Below are positions 1-7,889 of a DNA stretch of 64,000 nt, one piece after another. The stretch is from positions 310,001 to 374,000 of the forward strand of contig CANLQK010000001.1 in assembly GCA_947493255.1 (NCBI GenBank). The letters are read 5' to 3'. The position numbers were made by a program, and so were the translations under genes. Within the stretch, counting starts at the first letter, position 1, and every line of letters starts with the position of its first letter. The DNA comes from an uncultured Paracoccaceae bacterium (lineage in GTDB: Bacteria > Pseudomonadota > Alphaproteobacteria > Rhodobacterales > Rhodobacteraceae). Below the pieces are notes generated by a model, which made no database searches, was not told where the DNA came from, and saw only the letters and a list, made by a program, of their open reading frames with translations.

Positions 1-849
1 CTGAGCTTCGCGCAGACCAAACTGAACAGCGGATGTCAGTGAGTTGATCATGTTACCGCCGTAGTGGTTCAGAACCAGAACATCAGCACCGGAGTTCAGA
101 ACTGGAGCAACATAAGAAGAGAAGTCAGTCTGTGTCAGTGGTGTTTTCACTGAGTTCACTGTTTCCCAACCGATTGCTTCAGTAGAAGCACGGATGGCTT
201 CTTCTGTTGTGTAACCCCAGTTGTAGTCTGCAGTCAGGTGATAAGCCTTACGATCTGTACCGTACTGAGCTGCAAGAACAGGAGCGAGAGCCGCACCAGT
301 CATGTAGGAGTTAAAGAAGTGACGGAAACCGTTGGCCTTGCGGTCTTTACCGGTTGTGTCGTTGGAGTGGGTCAGACCCGCCATGAAGATAACGCCGGCC
401 TCTTGGCACAACGCCTGAACAGCAACAGCCACACCGGAGGAAGACCCACCAGTGATCATGATTGCGCCGTCTTTTTCGATCATGGAACGAGCAGACGCAC
501 GAGCGGCGTCAGATTTTGTCTGAGTGTCACCAGTTACGTACTTAACTTCGCGACCCAAGATGCCTGTACCGTCCAGCACTTTTGAGCTGAATGTGTTCAG
601 CATGCCGCCGTCGCCACCACCGTTCAGGTGCTCAACAGCCAATTCGTAGGCGCGCAGTTCGTCTGCACCCTCATCAGCGTATGGACCCGTTTGTGGAACG
701 TTGAAGCCAAGAACAACTTCGCTATCGCCTGGGGCGTTTGTGAAGCCAGCATGGCCGTCAGCGCGCAGGTACTGTGGCAGCGCAAGCGCGCCAGCGCCCA
801 GTGCGCCTGTCTTGATTACACCACGACGGGTGAAGTTCGATTTGGACAT
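1..849 (-). CDS. ABC transporter solute-binding protein, Leu/Ile/Val type (partial)
   Basis: N-terminal 283 codons of a periplasmic binding protein; the rest lies beyond the left edge. It starts at ATG 849 behind a strong GGGAGGATAAT ribosome site. The first residues carry a twin-arginine motif (TRRGVIK, residues 7-13) and a hydrophobic stretch ending near ALPQYLRA, so export by Tat is likely. The mature part has the type I periplasmic binding fold of the branched-chain amino acid/amide family (VVLGFNVPQTGPYADEG near the start, then MITGGSSSGVAVAVQAL and GFRHFFNSYMTG). The family delivers amino acids, amides or short acids to a LivHMFG-type permease, which would lie to the left. The divergent ScfR regulator hints at a short-chain carboxylate context, but the ligand cannot be read from sequence. 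Confidence 0.85.
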   Translation of the reverse strand, partial: MSKSNFTRRGVIKTGALGAGALALPQYLRADGHAGFTNAPGDSEVVLGFNVPQTGPYADEGADELRAYELAVEHLNGGGDGGMLNTFSSKVLDGTGILGREVKYVTGDTQTKSDAARASARSMIEKDGAIMITGGSSSGVAVAVQALCQEAGVIFMAGLTHSNDTTGKDRKANGFRHFFNSYMTGAALAPVLAAQYGTDRKAYHLTADYNWGYTTEEAIRASTEAIGWETVNSVKTPLTQTDFSSYVAPVLNSGADVLVLNHYGGNMINSLTSAVQFGLREAQ

Positions 850-970
850 ATTATCCTCCCTTATGATTTGCCTTGGGCCTCCTCGCCCTCAGCGGTCGCG
901 TTTTATCGCGTGGAAGCACTAAAGGGGGGATTTGAAAATTTCTCAATAAGGGGACGGGAAATAAAGAAAT

Positions 971-1013
971 TTTTGTAAAGACATCAACGGTGCGTTGCGG
1001 TATTTTGTAAAGA
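971..1013. promoter_or_regulatory. Direct repeat TTTTGTAAAGA, candidate ScfR operator
   Basis: Two identical 11-bp copies (971-981 and 1003-1013), 32 bp apart or about three helical turns, lie in the divergent region between the solute-binding protein (start 849) and ScfR (start 1062). Same-face spacing suits a dimeric regulator. The core resembles the TTTGCAAA element reported for ScfR-family proteins such as PccR and RamB. Assignment to the adjacent ScfR is inference. Confidence 0.4.
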
Positions 1014-1061
1014 AATTTTCAACCGAGTGCAGAAACTCATTGGTTTACTTAAGGAAACGCA

Positions 1062-2327
1062 ATGGCCGAACGGGCTTTGACAGGGACGCGGGTGCGCAAC
1101 AGGCGCCTAGATTTGGGGCTGAGGCAGGCAGATGTTGCGCGTCAGCTCAACATTTCGGGATCATATTTGAACCTCATCGAACACAACCGTCGCAGAATCA
1201 CAGACCCGTTGCTGGCAGAGCTGGCTTTGGTTCTGGATATTGATGTTGCTTTGTTGGGCGGCGGAACGGCTGATGCCATCCTGGGCCCGTTGGCCGAGGC
1301 AGCCGCAGCGTTTCCCGATGTGCACATCGAAAACACAAAAGCGGAAGAGTTGATCGATCGGTTTCCCGGTTGGGCTGCGCTGATTTCAGCACAAGCGGGT
1401 CGCATCGCGCAATTGGAACAGCGCGCCCAAGCGCTGGGTGATCGTTTGGCCCATGATACGCAGATCGCGTCTTCGCTTCATGAGGTGATTTCAACTGCGA
1501 CCGCGATCCGATCTACTGCATCTATTTTGGTGGAAAGCCCGGATCTGGACCCAGATTGGCGTGGCCGATTTCATGGCAACATTGATACCGATGCAGCGCG
1601 TCTGGCAGAAAGTTCTCAAGCGTTGTTAGGGTTTCTGGATACGGAAGTTGAAGCTGGGGATGGGGCCTTGGCCACACCTGTAGAAGCTGCGGACACGGTG
1701 ATGGCGACATGGCAACACTATGTACCTGAAGTTGAAACGCAGACCTTCCCAGACTTGATGCAGTTGGAACCCGCCACTCGTGAAATCGTTGAGGGCTGGA
1801 TTGAACGCATGGGGCAGGATGCTGCACGATTGCCGCTTAGCTCGTTTGAGCAAGCAGCACGGGCCATGGCCTATGATCCGGCGCGATTGGCGACGCGGTT
1901 TCATGTACCCCTCGAAGTCGTGCTGCGGCGGTTAGCGCATTTGCCTCCAGATCAGGGGCATCCAGCTATGGGCGTTGCAACTTGTGACGCGGCAGGGGTG
2001 GTCACCTATCAAAAGCCTGTTTTGGATTTTCGGATGGCAAGGGCGGGAGCGGCATGCCCTTTATGGCCGCTTTATCAGGCTTTGACCCATCCCGGGCGGG
2101 CTGTGCGGCGTGTTGTCCAGATGCCGGGAGTAGCGCGAACACCATTTGAATGTTTCGCGATCGCGACCCCAGTTGGAGATGTGGCGTTTGGGGTAGAGCA
2201 GCGCATCGAAGCGACGATGCTAGTGCGTCCTGCGAGGGGTGACGTCGCGCCTGAAACAGTCGGGCCGGGTTGCCGGATTTGCGCGGTTGAAAGCTGCGCT
2301 AGCCGTCGGCACCCAAGTATTGTGTGA
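1062..2327 (+). CDS. ScfR-family short-chain fatty acyl-CoA regulator (XRE HTH + DUF2083)
   Basis: A 421-aa regulator. Residues 7-62 form a Cro/C1-type helix-turn-helix (RNRRLDLGLRQADVARQL, then GSYLNLIEHNRR). The rest matches the long ligand-binding region of the ScfR/RamB/PrpR family, ending in a cysteine cluster (CRICAVESC) at about residues 403-411. Known members (RamB, PrpR, PccR, MccR) sense short-chain acyl-CoAs and control acetate, propionate or glyoxylate-cycle genes. The ATG at 1062 follows AAGGAAACGCA. It is divergent from a solute-binding protein and upstream of a symporter-type sensor kinase operon, which supports a role in short-chain acid use. The target genes are not shown by the sequence. 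Confidence 0.85.
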   Translation: MAERALTGTRVRNRRLDLGLRQADVARQLNISGSYLNLIEHNRRRITDPLLAELALVLDIDVALLGGGTADAILGPLAEAAAAFPDVHIENTKAEELIDRFPGWAALISAQAGRIAQLEQRAQALGDRLAHDTQIASSLHEVISTATAIRSTASILVESPDLDPDWRGRFHGNIDTDAARLAESSQALLGFLDTEVEAGDGALATPVEAADTVMATWQHYVPEVETQTFPDLMQLEPATREIVEGWIERMGQDAARLPLSSFEQAARAMAYDPARLATRFHVPLEVVLRRLAHLPPDQGHPAMGVATCDAAGVVTYQKPVLDFRMARAGAACPLWPLYQALTHPGRAVRRVVQMPGVARTPFECFAIATPVGDVAFGVEQRIEATMLVRPARGDVAPETVGPGCRICAVESCASRRHPSIV

Positions 2328-2421
2328 TCAATCAAGGCTTTGACAGCAGGTCGGAGATATCGCAATAGTAAGACGTCGGCACTGTGGGGGGATGGGCCGA
2401 TGCCATTTGGGAGGATGGGAC

Positions 2422-2790
2422 ATGGGTCGGCGCGTGTTGTTGATCGAGGATGAGCCAAATATCATTGAAGCGATTAGCTATTTGTTGTCGCGCGACGGTT
2501 GGACTGTGCACACACATTCAGACGGCGAAACGGCAATGGACAAGGTGATGCAAAGCGTTCCGGAACTCATAATTTTGGACGTTATGTTGCCCGGTCGCAG
2601 TGGCTATGACATATTACGGGATCTTCGGGCACAATCTGCGACCGCAGATGTTCCTGTGATGATGCTGACAGCACGTGGGCAAGCCCGCGACCGTGAATTG
2701 GCAACGAGCCTGGGTGCGACCCAGTTTATGACGAAACCATTTTCAAACGCTGACGTTTTGGACAGTGTGCGGGCCTTGGCAGCCTCGTGA
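2422..2790 (+). CDS. Single-domain response regulator
   Basis: A 122-aa stand-alone receiver domain. Acidic pair D10/E11, phosphoacceptor D53 (IILDVMLPG) and K105 (FMTKPFS) are all present; there is no output domain. The ATG at 2422 follows GGGAGGATGGGAC, better than upstream alternatives. Its stop overlaps the start of the next gene by 4 nt (GTGA), and a symporter-fused kinase ends the operon. The receiver is therefore the likely partner of that kinase, acting as a phosphate shuttle or protein-interaction module rather than binding DNA. This differs from CrbS/CrbR and CbrA/CbrB, whose regulators have DNA-binding outputs. Confidence 0.85.
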   Translation: MGRRVLLIEDEPNIIEAISYLLSRDGWTVHTHSDGETAMDKVMQSVPELIILDVMLPGRSGYDILRDLRAQSATADVPVMMLTARGQARDRELATSLGATQFMTKPFSNADVLDSVRALAAS

Positions 2791-3137
2791 CCGAAAAGCC
2801 GCTAGAAACGGCCCAAAGCGATGCCTCCGTTGATCTTGGCGGATCTGACCTAAAGGGGCGGGTGCCTCGGGTCGAATTTTTGGACCGATCGGCGTATCGC
2901 CAACGCAGATTTCGTGATGCAGCCAGTTTGCTGCCAGTGATCGCCGCTGTGTTGATGATTTTGCCGCTTGCGTGGCCGCGCGACACACAGACACAAGGTC
3001 TGACAAGTGATGGCATGATTTACCTGTTCGTGCTGTGGATTATGCTAGTCTTGGCGGCCTTTGGGCTGTCGCGCGTTTTAAGGTTCCCTGACACGAAATC
3101 GGCGGGGGGGCGTGGTAAAGACGGGACAAACGAATGA
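2787..3137 (+). CDS. Small two-helix membrane protein in sensor-kinase operon
   Basis: A 116-aa protein starting at GTG 2787, with a 4-nt overlap to the receiver gene upstream and a 4-nt ATGA overlap to the kinase gene downstream. The N-terminal 55 residues are charged and probably cytoplasmic. Two hydrophobic segments follow (LLPVIAAVLMILPLAWP at about 52-68 and MIYLFVLWIMLVLAAFGLSRVL at about 76-97), then a short basic tail. I recognise no family. The tight coupling suggests a subunit that helps fold or couple the symporter-kinase, comparable in position to the small DUF4212 subunits that accompany SLC5 symporters, though no clear DUF4212 signature is visible. Confidence 0.65.
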   Translation: MTEKPLETAQSDASVDLGGSDLKGRVPRVEFLDRSAYRQRRFRDAASLLPVIAAVLMILPLAWPRDTQTQGLTSDGMIYLFVLWIMLVLAAFGLSRVLRFPDTKSAGGRGKDGTNE

Positions 3138-5818
3138 TTTCGTTTAACCTGCTTATTCTCGTGTCTTTGGGCTATGTCGCGTTTCTGTTTTTGGTGGCAT
3201 TTGCGGCGGAACGCCGTGCGGCGTCTGGGCGGTCCGCTTGGTTAAGATCGTCGTCTATCTATACGTTATCATTGAGTATTTACTGTACCGCATGGACGTT
3301 TTATGGCGCAGTTGGCTATGCTGCACGGTCAGGTTTAGAGTTTTTGACAATCTACCTTGGGCCGACAATTGTGATGATTGGCTGGTGGTGGTTTTTACGA
3401 AAATTGGTCCGTATCGGACGGTCGCAACGCCTGACATCGATTGCTGATTTGATCTCGTCGCGGTTTGGGAAATCGACCGTATTGGGCGTCATGGTAACCG
3501 TTTTGGCGATTGTCGGAACGACACCCTATATCGCGTTGCAATTGCAGTCTGTTACCCAATCTATCGCGGTGTTTGCGGCCCAAAGTGGCGAGGTTTGGCA
3601 AGCTGGTGATTTGGCTGGAGCTGCGATGTGGGTGGCGATTGGTTTGGCTGTGTTTACCGTGCTTTTCGGGACCCGAAATTTGGATGCGAGCGAGCGTCAC
3701 CACGGTATTGTTCTTGCTATTGCTGTTGAGGCCGTTGTGAAGCTTTTGGCTTTGGTCGCAGTCGGCGTGTTCGTGGTTTGGGGAGTGGCAGGTGGCGTTG
3801 GGCCGACGCTTGATTTGATCGATGCATCGGTTCAGGCGCAATGGGCCCCGGTCCCAAGCCGCTGGGTTGGGTTGATTTTTGTGTCCGGTGCGGCGTTTTT
3901 ATGTTTGCCACGAATGTTTCAAGTGATGGTGGTCGAAAACGCAGATGAGCGCCATTTGGCGACTGCGGGCTGGGCATTTCCTGCATATTTGCTGTTGATG
4001 AGCCTGTTTGTTGTGCCGATTGCCGTTGTCGGGTTGGATTTGATGCCAGAGGGCGCCAACCCAGATTTGTTTGTGGTCACAGTTCCGTTGGCGCAGGGGC
4101 GCGAAGGGCTGGCGATCTTGGCGTTTTTGGGTGGTTTTTCGTCCGCGACGTCGATGGTGATTGTTGCGACTTTGGCTTTGGCGACGATGGTCAGCAACCA
4201 TATTGTGGTTCCGGGCTGGTTAAACGCCCGCACACCGGGGGCTGTTGTGTCTGGTGATGTGCGCGATGTGGTGGTGTTTTCACGGCGCTTGTCGATTGGG
4301 GTCGTTCTGGGGTTGGGGTATATTTATTTTCGCCTGTCCGGTGGTGGGGCTGCTTTGGCGTCCATTGGGTTGGTGTCGTTCACTGGCGTGATCCAAGTCT
4401 TGCCGGCGATGGTGGGCGGCGTTGTTTGGCGCGGCGCAAACCGGTGGGGCGCAGGTGCGGGCCTATCGGTGGGGTTTGTGGTTTGGGCATGGACGCAGTT
4501 TTTGCCAAGCTTTGGTGTAGATGGTGCATTGTCACAGGCCGTATTTGACCATGGACCGTTCGGGGCAGGGTGGCTGCGTCCGCAGGCCTTGTTCGGGATC
4601 GAGGGGATGGACCCATTCGTCCATGCGGTTTTCTGGTCGATGATCTTGAATGCGGGTGCATTTATGATTGTGTCGATTGTGACCTTCCCGAACCCGTTGG
4701 AACGGTTGCAAGGTGCGCAGTTTGTTAAGATTTTCGATTATTCGTCTGGCGCGCGGTTGTGGACACAATCGGCAGCACAGGCCGAAGATATGTTGGTGAT
4801 GGCGCAGCGGATTATTGGCGGTGCAAAGGCACAGTCATTGTTTCAGGCAGAGGCCCAGTCGCAAGGCAAAGAAGGTTTTCTACCGGATGTGACGCCCGAT
4901 TTTATTGATCGTTTAGAACGTGAATTATCGGGGTCTGTGGGTGCGGCGACGGCGCATGCGATGATTGGGCAGTTGACCGAAGGCACAATGGTGTCGGTGG
5001 ATGACCTGATTGCGGTGGCTGATGAAACGGCGCAAATCATGGAATATTCCAACCGTTTAGAGGCCAAAAGCGCGGAACAAGAACGAACCGCGCGGGCGCT
5101 GCGCGAGGCCAACGAGAAGCTGACAGCGCTGTCTATTCAAAAGGATGCGTTCCTTAGCCAGATTAGTCATGAGTTGCGGACGCCGATGACATCTATTCGA
5201 TCCTTTTCGGATATTTTGCGCGATAAGGATGTTGGGGGCGACGACCGCGAACGATTTGCGGGGATTATCCATGACGAAAGCAATCGTTTGACACGTTTGC
5301 TGGATGATTTGCTAGACCTTGGGGTGCTGGAAAGCGGGCAGGTTCAGTTGAACCTTGGGCACGGAACGTTGGCGGAAGTGATTGACCGTGCGGTCATGGC
5401 GGCAGGCGCGGATGACGCGGGTTTGACCATTTCGCGGCGGCCCGCAAATGAAGGGGTCGCGTTGCATACCGATCTGGAACGTCTGACGCAGGTGTTCATC
5501 AACCTGATCAGCAATGCTGCCAAGTACGCGACCACTGAAACGCCAGAACTGCGCATTATCGTTCGACAAACCGGCGGGCGCTGTGTGGTTGATTTTTGCG
5601 ACAACGGGCCGGGTGTGCCAAAAGAAAGTCAGTCTATGATTTTCGAGAAGTTTTCGCGCCTTGAGGATGCCGGAAAGGCCGGCGGTGCTGGTCTGGGGCT
5701 TGCGATTTGTCGGCAGATCATGGCCGCCCTGGGGGGCGATGTAACCTATCTGCCGGCCCAAGGCGGAGCTGCATTTCGGGTAACTTTGCCACAAAGTGTT
5801 GAATTGGCGGCGCAATAG
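3134..5818 (+). CDS. Sodium:solute symporter-fused sensor histidine kinase (CbrA/CrbS-like)
   Basis: An 894-aa membrane sensor. Residues 1 to about 540 are a polytopic SLC5 sodium/solute symporter region (for example FYGAVGYAARSGLEFLTIYLG and SSATSMVIVATLALATMV). A linker with a coiled-coil signature follows (about 635-665). The transmitter has H679 in an H-box (SQISHELRTPMTSIRS), an N-box (INLISNAAKYA), a G1 box (DNGPGVP) and a G2 box (GAGLGLAI). CbrA and CrbS, the known relatives, control carbon use and acetate (acs) metabolism, sensing through or beside transport. It is third in an operon with a lone receiver and a small membrane protein, all joined by 4-nt overlaps. Acetate or another short-chain acid is the most likely stimulus given the neighbouring ScfR, but this is inferred. 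Confidence 0.88.
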   Translation: MISFNLLILVSLGYVAFLFLVAFAAERRAASGRSAWLRSSSIYTLSLSIYCTAWTFYGAVGYAARSGLEFLTIYLGPTIVMIGWWWFLRKLVRIGRSQRLTSIADLISSRFGKSTVLGVMVTVLAIVGTTPYIALQLQSVTQSIAVFAAQSGEVWQAGDLAGAAMWVAIGLAVFTVLFGTRNLDASERHHGIVLAIAVEAVVKLLALVAVGVFVVWGVAGGVGPTLDLIDASVQAQWAPVPSRWVGLIFVSGAAFLCLPRMFQVMVVENADERHLATAGWAFPAYLLLMSLFVVPIAVVGLDLMPEGANPDLFVVTVPLAQGREGLAILAFLGGFSSATSMVIVATLALATMVSNHIVVPGWLNARTPGAVVSGDVRDVVVFSRRLSIGVVLGLGYIYFRLSGGGAALASIGLVSFTGVIQVLPAMVGGVVWRGANRWGAGAGLSVGFVVWAWTQFLPSFGVDGALSQAVFDHGPFGAGWLRPQALFGIEGMDPFVHAVFWSMILNAGAFMIVSIVTFPNPLERLQGAQFVKIFDYSSGARLWTQSAAQAEDMLVMAQRIIGGAKAQSLFQAEAQSQGKEGFLPDVTPDFIDRLERELSGSVGAATAHAMIGQLTEGTMVSVDDLIAVADETAQIMEYSNRLEAKSAEQERTARALREANEKLTALSIQKDAFLSQISHELRTPMTSIRSFSDILRDKDVGGDDRERFAGIIHDESNRLTRLLDDLLDLGVLESGQVQLNLGHGTLAEVIDRAVMAAGADDAGLTISRRPANEGVALHTDLERLTQVFINLISNAAKYATTETPELRIIVRQTGGRCVVDFCDNGPGVPKESQSMIFEKFSRLEDAGKAGGAGLGLAICRQIMAALGGDVTYLPAQGGAAFRVTLPQSVELAAQ

Positions 5819-5906
5819 GCGCGTGCGTTAGGCACTTGGTAAGGCTTCTCACCTTACAAAACATCATGAACAGCGAATTAGGATCCATTAATTTGGGGCA
5901 ACTAGG

Positions 5907-6854
5907 ATGGACGTGATGAACCCAGTTTTGGCCCAAAAAATGGGTCGGTCGCCCGTCGCCCAAGATAAAGAAGGCGATGTGGTTGAAACGCCCATGCGCG
6001 TTATGCGTCGTGCGTTGGCGAGGGCTGCTGACAAATCTGTTGGGCTGTCTGTTTCGGTTCTTGGTATTTCTCAAGACGACAGCAGCGCGGAAGACTTGAT
6101 TGAAAGCGCACCACAAGATTGGGTTGTTTTAGGCCTGCGCGACGGTCACGAACCCGGTTTGACAGGGTTGTTCCTGCTTGATCCGGTATTTCGTTCAGCT
6201 TTGGTTGAAATGCAGACAATGGGCAACTTGCTGAACACGACGCAAGAACAACGCAAAGTCACAGGGACAGATGCAACGTTGACGGTGCCGTTTGCCGCGA
6301 GTTTGTTGACAGAGCTCAGTGACGCCGGTTTTGGGGGCGGAGATGTGCGTATTGGCGGCTATGACATTGGGCCCATTGCTGACATTCGAACGGCGAGTCT
6401 TGTGTTGACACAAGGTGGATACCGTTTTTGGCGTGTTACGGTCCAATTGGGGGGGACGGATGCGCAGGGCGAGTTAATGATAGCGATGCGCGCCGAAGCT
6501 GCGGCGCCTGTGCCGCCACCACAAGATGATAAGGCATGGTCCGACGCCTTCCAAAAGTCGGTGGGAAATGCGCCCGCTGAAATGGATGCGGTGTTGGCGA
6601 CATTGAGGCTGCCAATTTCCAACGTTGAGACATTTGAAGTAGGGCAAGTCGTGCCGTTGGCTGGAACGACGGTTGGGTCAATCACTTTGACAGGGCCATC
6701 AGGCGAACGCTTTGCGCAGGCACGGTTGGGCCAAGTGGCTGGGAAACGGGCCGTGCGGATTGAAACGGCGCAGGTTGAAATGCATGACGTCACACATGGG
6801 GTCGCGCCTGACATGTCGGCCACGGTGGACGATACCGTATTGATCGACGGCTAA
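5907..6854 (+). CDS. FliM/FliN-type flagellar motor switch protein (SpoA domain)
   Basis: A 315-aa protein with the overall plan of FliM: an N-terminal variable part, a middle domain, and a C-terminal SpoA/FliN-like beta domain from about residue 235 (VETFEVGQVVPLAGTTVGSITLTG). FliM forms the C-ring that binds CheY and sets rotation direction. Here the N-terminal CheY-binding motif is not obvious, and the gene stands alone between a sensor kinase and a phosphatase, away from any flagellar cluster. It could be the cell's only FliM, as the switch protein is often unlinked in roseobacters, or a FliM-like paralogue. A weak inverted repeat (GTAAGG-N7-CCTTAC, 5839-5857) precedes it. Confidence 0.72.
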   Translation: MDVMNPVLAQKMGRSPVAQDKEGDVVETPMRVMRRALARAADKSVGLSVSVLGISQDDSSAEDLIESAPQDWVVLGLRDGHEPGLTGLFLLDPVFRSALVEMQTMGNLLNTTQEQRKVTGTDATLTVPFAASLLTELSDAGFGGGDVRIGGYDIGPIADIRTASLVLTQGGYRFWRVTVQLGGTDAQGELMIAMRAEAAAPVPPPQDDKAWSDAFQKSVGNAPAEMDAVLATLRLPISNVETFEVGQVVPLAGTTVGSITLTGPSGERFAQARLGQVAGKRAVRIETAQVEMHDVTHGVAPDMSATVDDTVLIDG

Positions 6855-6917
6855 GCTAGGCAGTCGCGCGTTGTGGAGCAAAGCCGTGCGCCACATTTGT
6901 GCAATGCTTTGGAGAAT

Positions 6918-7379
6918 TCAGGTATTTGACAACGCAGCCAGTTGACCGTGGAGCATGCCAATGTCGTAGCCTTGGGCGGCTGCGGCGTTGACGATTGTGT
7001 CTGCATCAGGAGTTTCGGTTTCGCAAATCGCTTGGCCCATGGTTTCGCCCATGGCTTGCGCCATAGCCCAGACGATTGTGCAGCGCGTTCCCGATGCGCA
7101 ATACGCTAAAACCGGACCTTCGGCGGACTCGCAGGCTTGGGCTTGGGCTTTTGCTAGATCAGGGCCGAGCGAGGAATGCACGATCGGTAAGACCACATAG
7201 TTCAGGCCCGCGGCAGCGGCTGCTTCGGCCATTACGTCTGTTTGATGTGACGGTGGGATTTCCGAGCATGGGCGATTGTTGATCACCGTTTTGAACCCGG
7301 CCGCAGCGATGGCGGGCAAGTCCTCGGGGTTGATTTGCGGGGACACGGCGTAGCGGGTTGTCAAAGGGCGAATATCCAT
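6918..7379 (-). CDS. Blh/TIGR01244 family phosphatase-like sulfur transferase
   Basis: A 153-aa cytoplasmic protein of the DUF442 (beta-lactamase hydrolase-like, Blh) family, with a dual-specificity-phosphatase fold. The loop YCASGTRC puts the reactive cysteine at C94 and the arginine at R99. Blh domains are tied to hydrogen sulfide detoxification through persulfide handling, usually fused to or beside a persulfide dioxygenase. Here the protein is only the phosphatase-like domain. It is divergent from a BigR/SqrR repressor (start 7463), matching the known bigR-blh arrangement, so it is likely induced by sulfide or persulfide. Confidence 0.82.
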   Translation of the reverse strand: MDIRPLTTRYAVSPQINPEDLPAIAAAGFKTVINNRPCSEIPPSHQTDVMAEAAAAAGLNYVVLPIVHSSLGPDLAKAQAQACESAEGPVLAYCASGTRCTIVWAMAQAMGETMGQAICETETPDADTIVNAAAAQGYDIGMLHGQLAALSNT

Positions 7380-7462
7380 GAGTGTCTTTTAGAACGGGGA
7401 CCGAGGCGGGTCTAGTGCTGCGTTTGCTTGAATAATGGGCGTGCGATCGCTAGGTCGAGGAT

Positions 7463-7786
7463 ATGGAAAATCTAGCCACATCCCAAGAAACGGTCATCGG
7501 AACCGATATGGTCGCTGCCGCCCAAGAGGCTGCTGGCGTGATGAAGGCACTGTCCAACCCGCAGCGTCTGCTGTTGCTTTGCGCGTTGCTGGAGGGGGAG
7601 CTGAGTGTGGGCGAATTGGAAGAAAACCTTGGGGCGTCGCAGTCTTATGTGTCTAACCAATTGGCAAAACTGCGGGCCGAAGGCCTCGTCGAGGCTACGC
7701 GCCACGGCCGGTCTGTGCGCTATCGTTTGTCAGACCCGCGCGTAACGCCGATTTTGGAACGTCTGTACGAGGTTTTTTGCGCCTGA
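7463..7786 (+). CDS. bigR: BigR/SqrR-type ArsR-family persulfide-responsive repressor
   Basis: A 107-aa winged-helix ArsR/SmtB-fold regulator (VMKALSNPQRLLLLCALLEG, then the recognition segment QSYVSNQLAKLRAEG). The two redox cysteines of BigR/SqrR are present: C40 in the LLLLC segment and C106, second from the end. In family members they form a tetrasulfide link on exposure to persulfide and release DNA. There is no metal-site signature. ATG at 7463 follows a GTCGAGGAT ribosome site. The divergent partner is blh, the classical target. No sulfide:quinone reductase or permease gene is linked in this window. Confidence 0.85.
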   Translation: MENLATSQETVIGTDMVAAAQEAAGVMKALSNPQRLLLLCALLEGELSVGELEENLGASQSYVSNQLAKLRAEGLVEATRHGRSVRYRLSDPRVTPILERLYEVFCA

Positions 7787-7889
7787 ACGGGGCGAATTCC
7801 AACTTTGCCTTTCCCTTTGTACCAACAGGAGTCATTCTAGAATTGTAGAAGATCCGCATGGGACGCGGATCTGCGACGAAGGGACGTCT

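Noticed and set aside
5839-5857. GTAAGG-N7-CCTTAC repeat as terminator of the symporter kinase gene
   Set aside because: Six-bp arms with a long loop and no T-run; kept only as a remark under the FliM-like gene.
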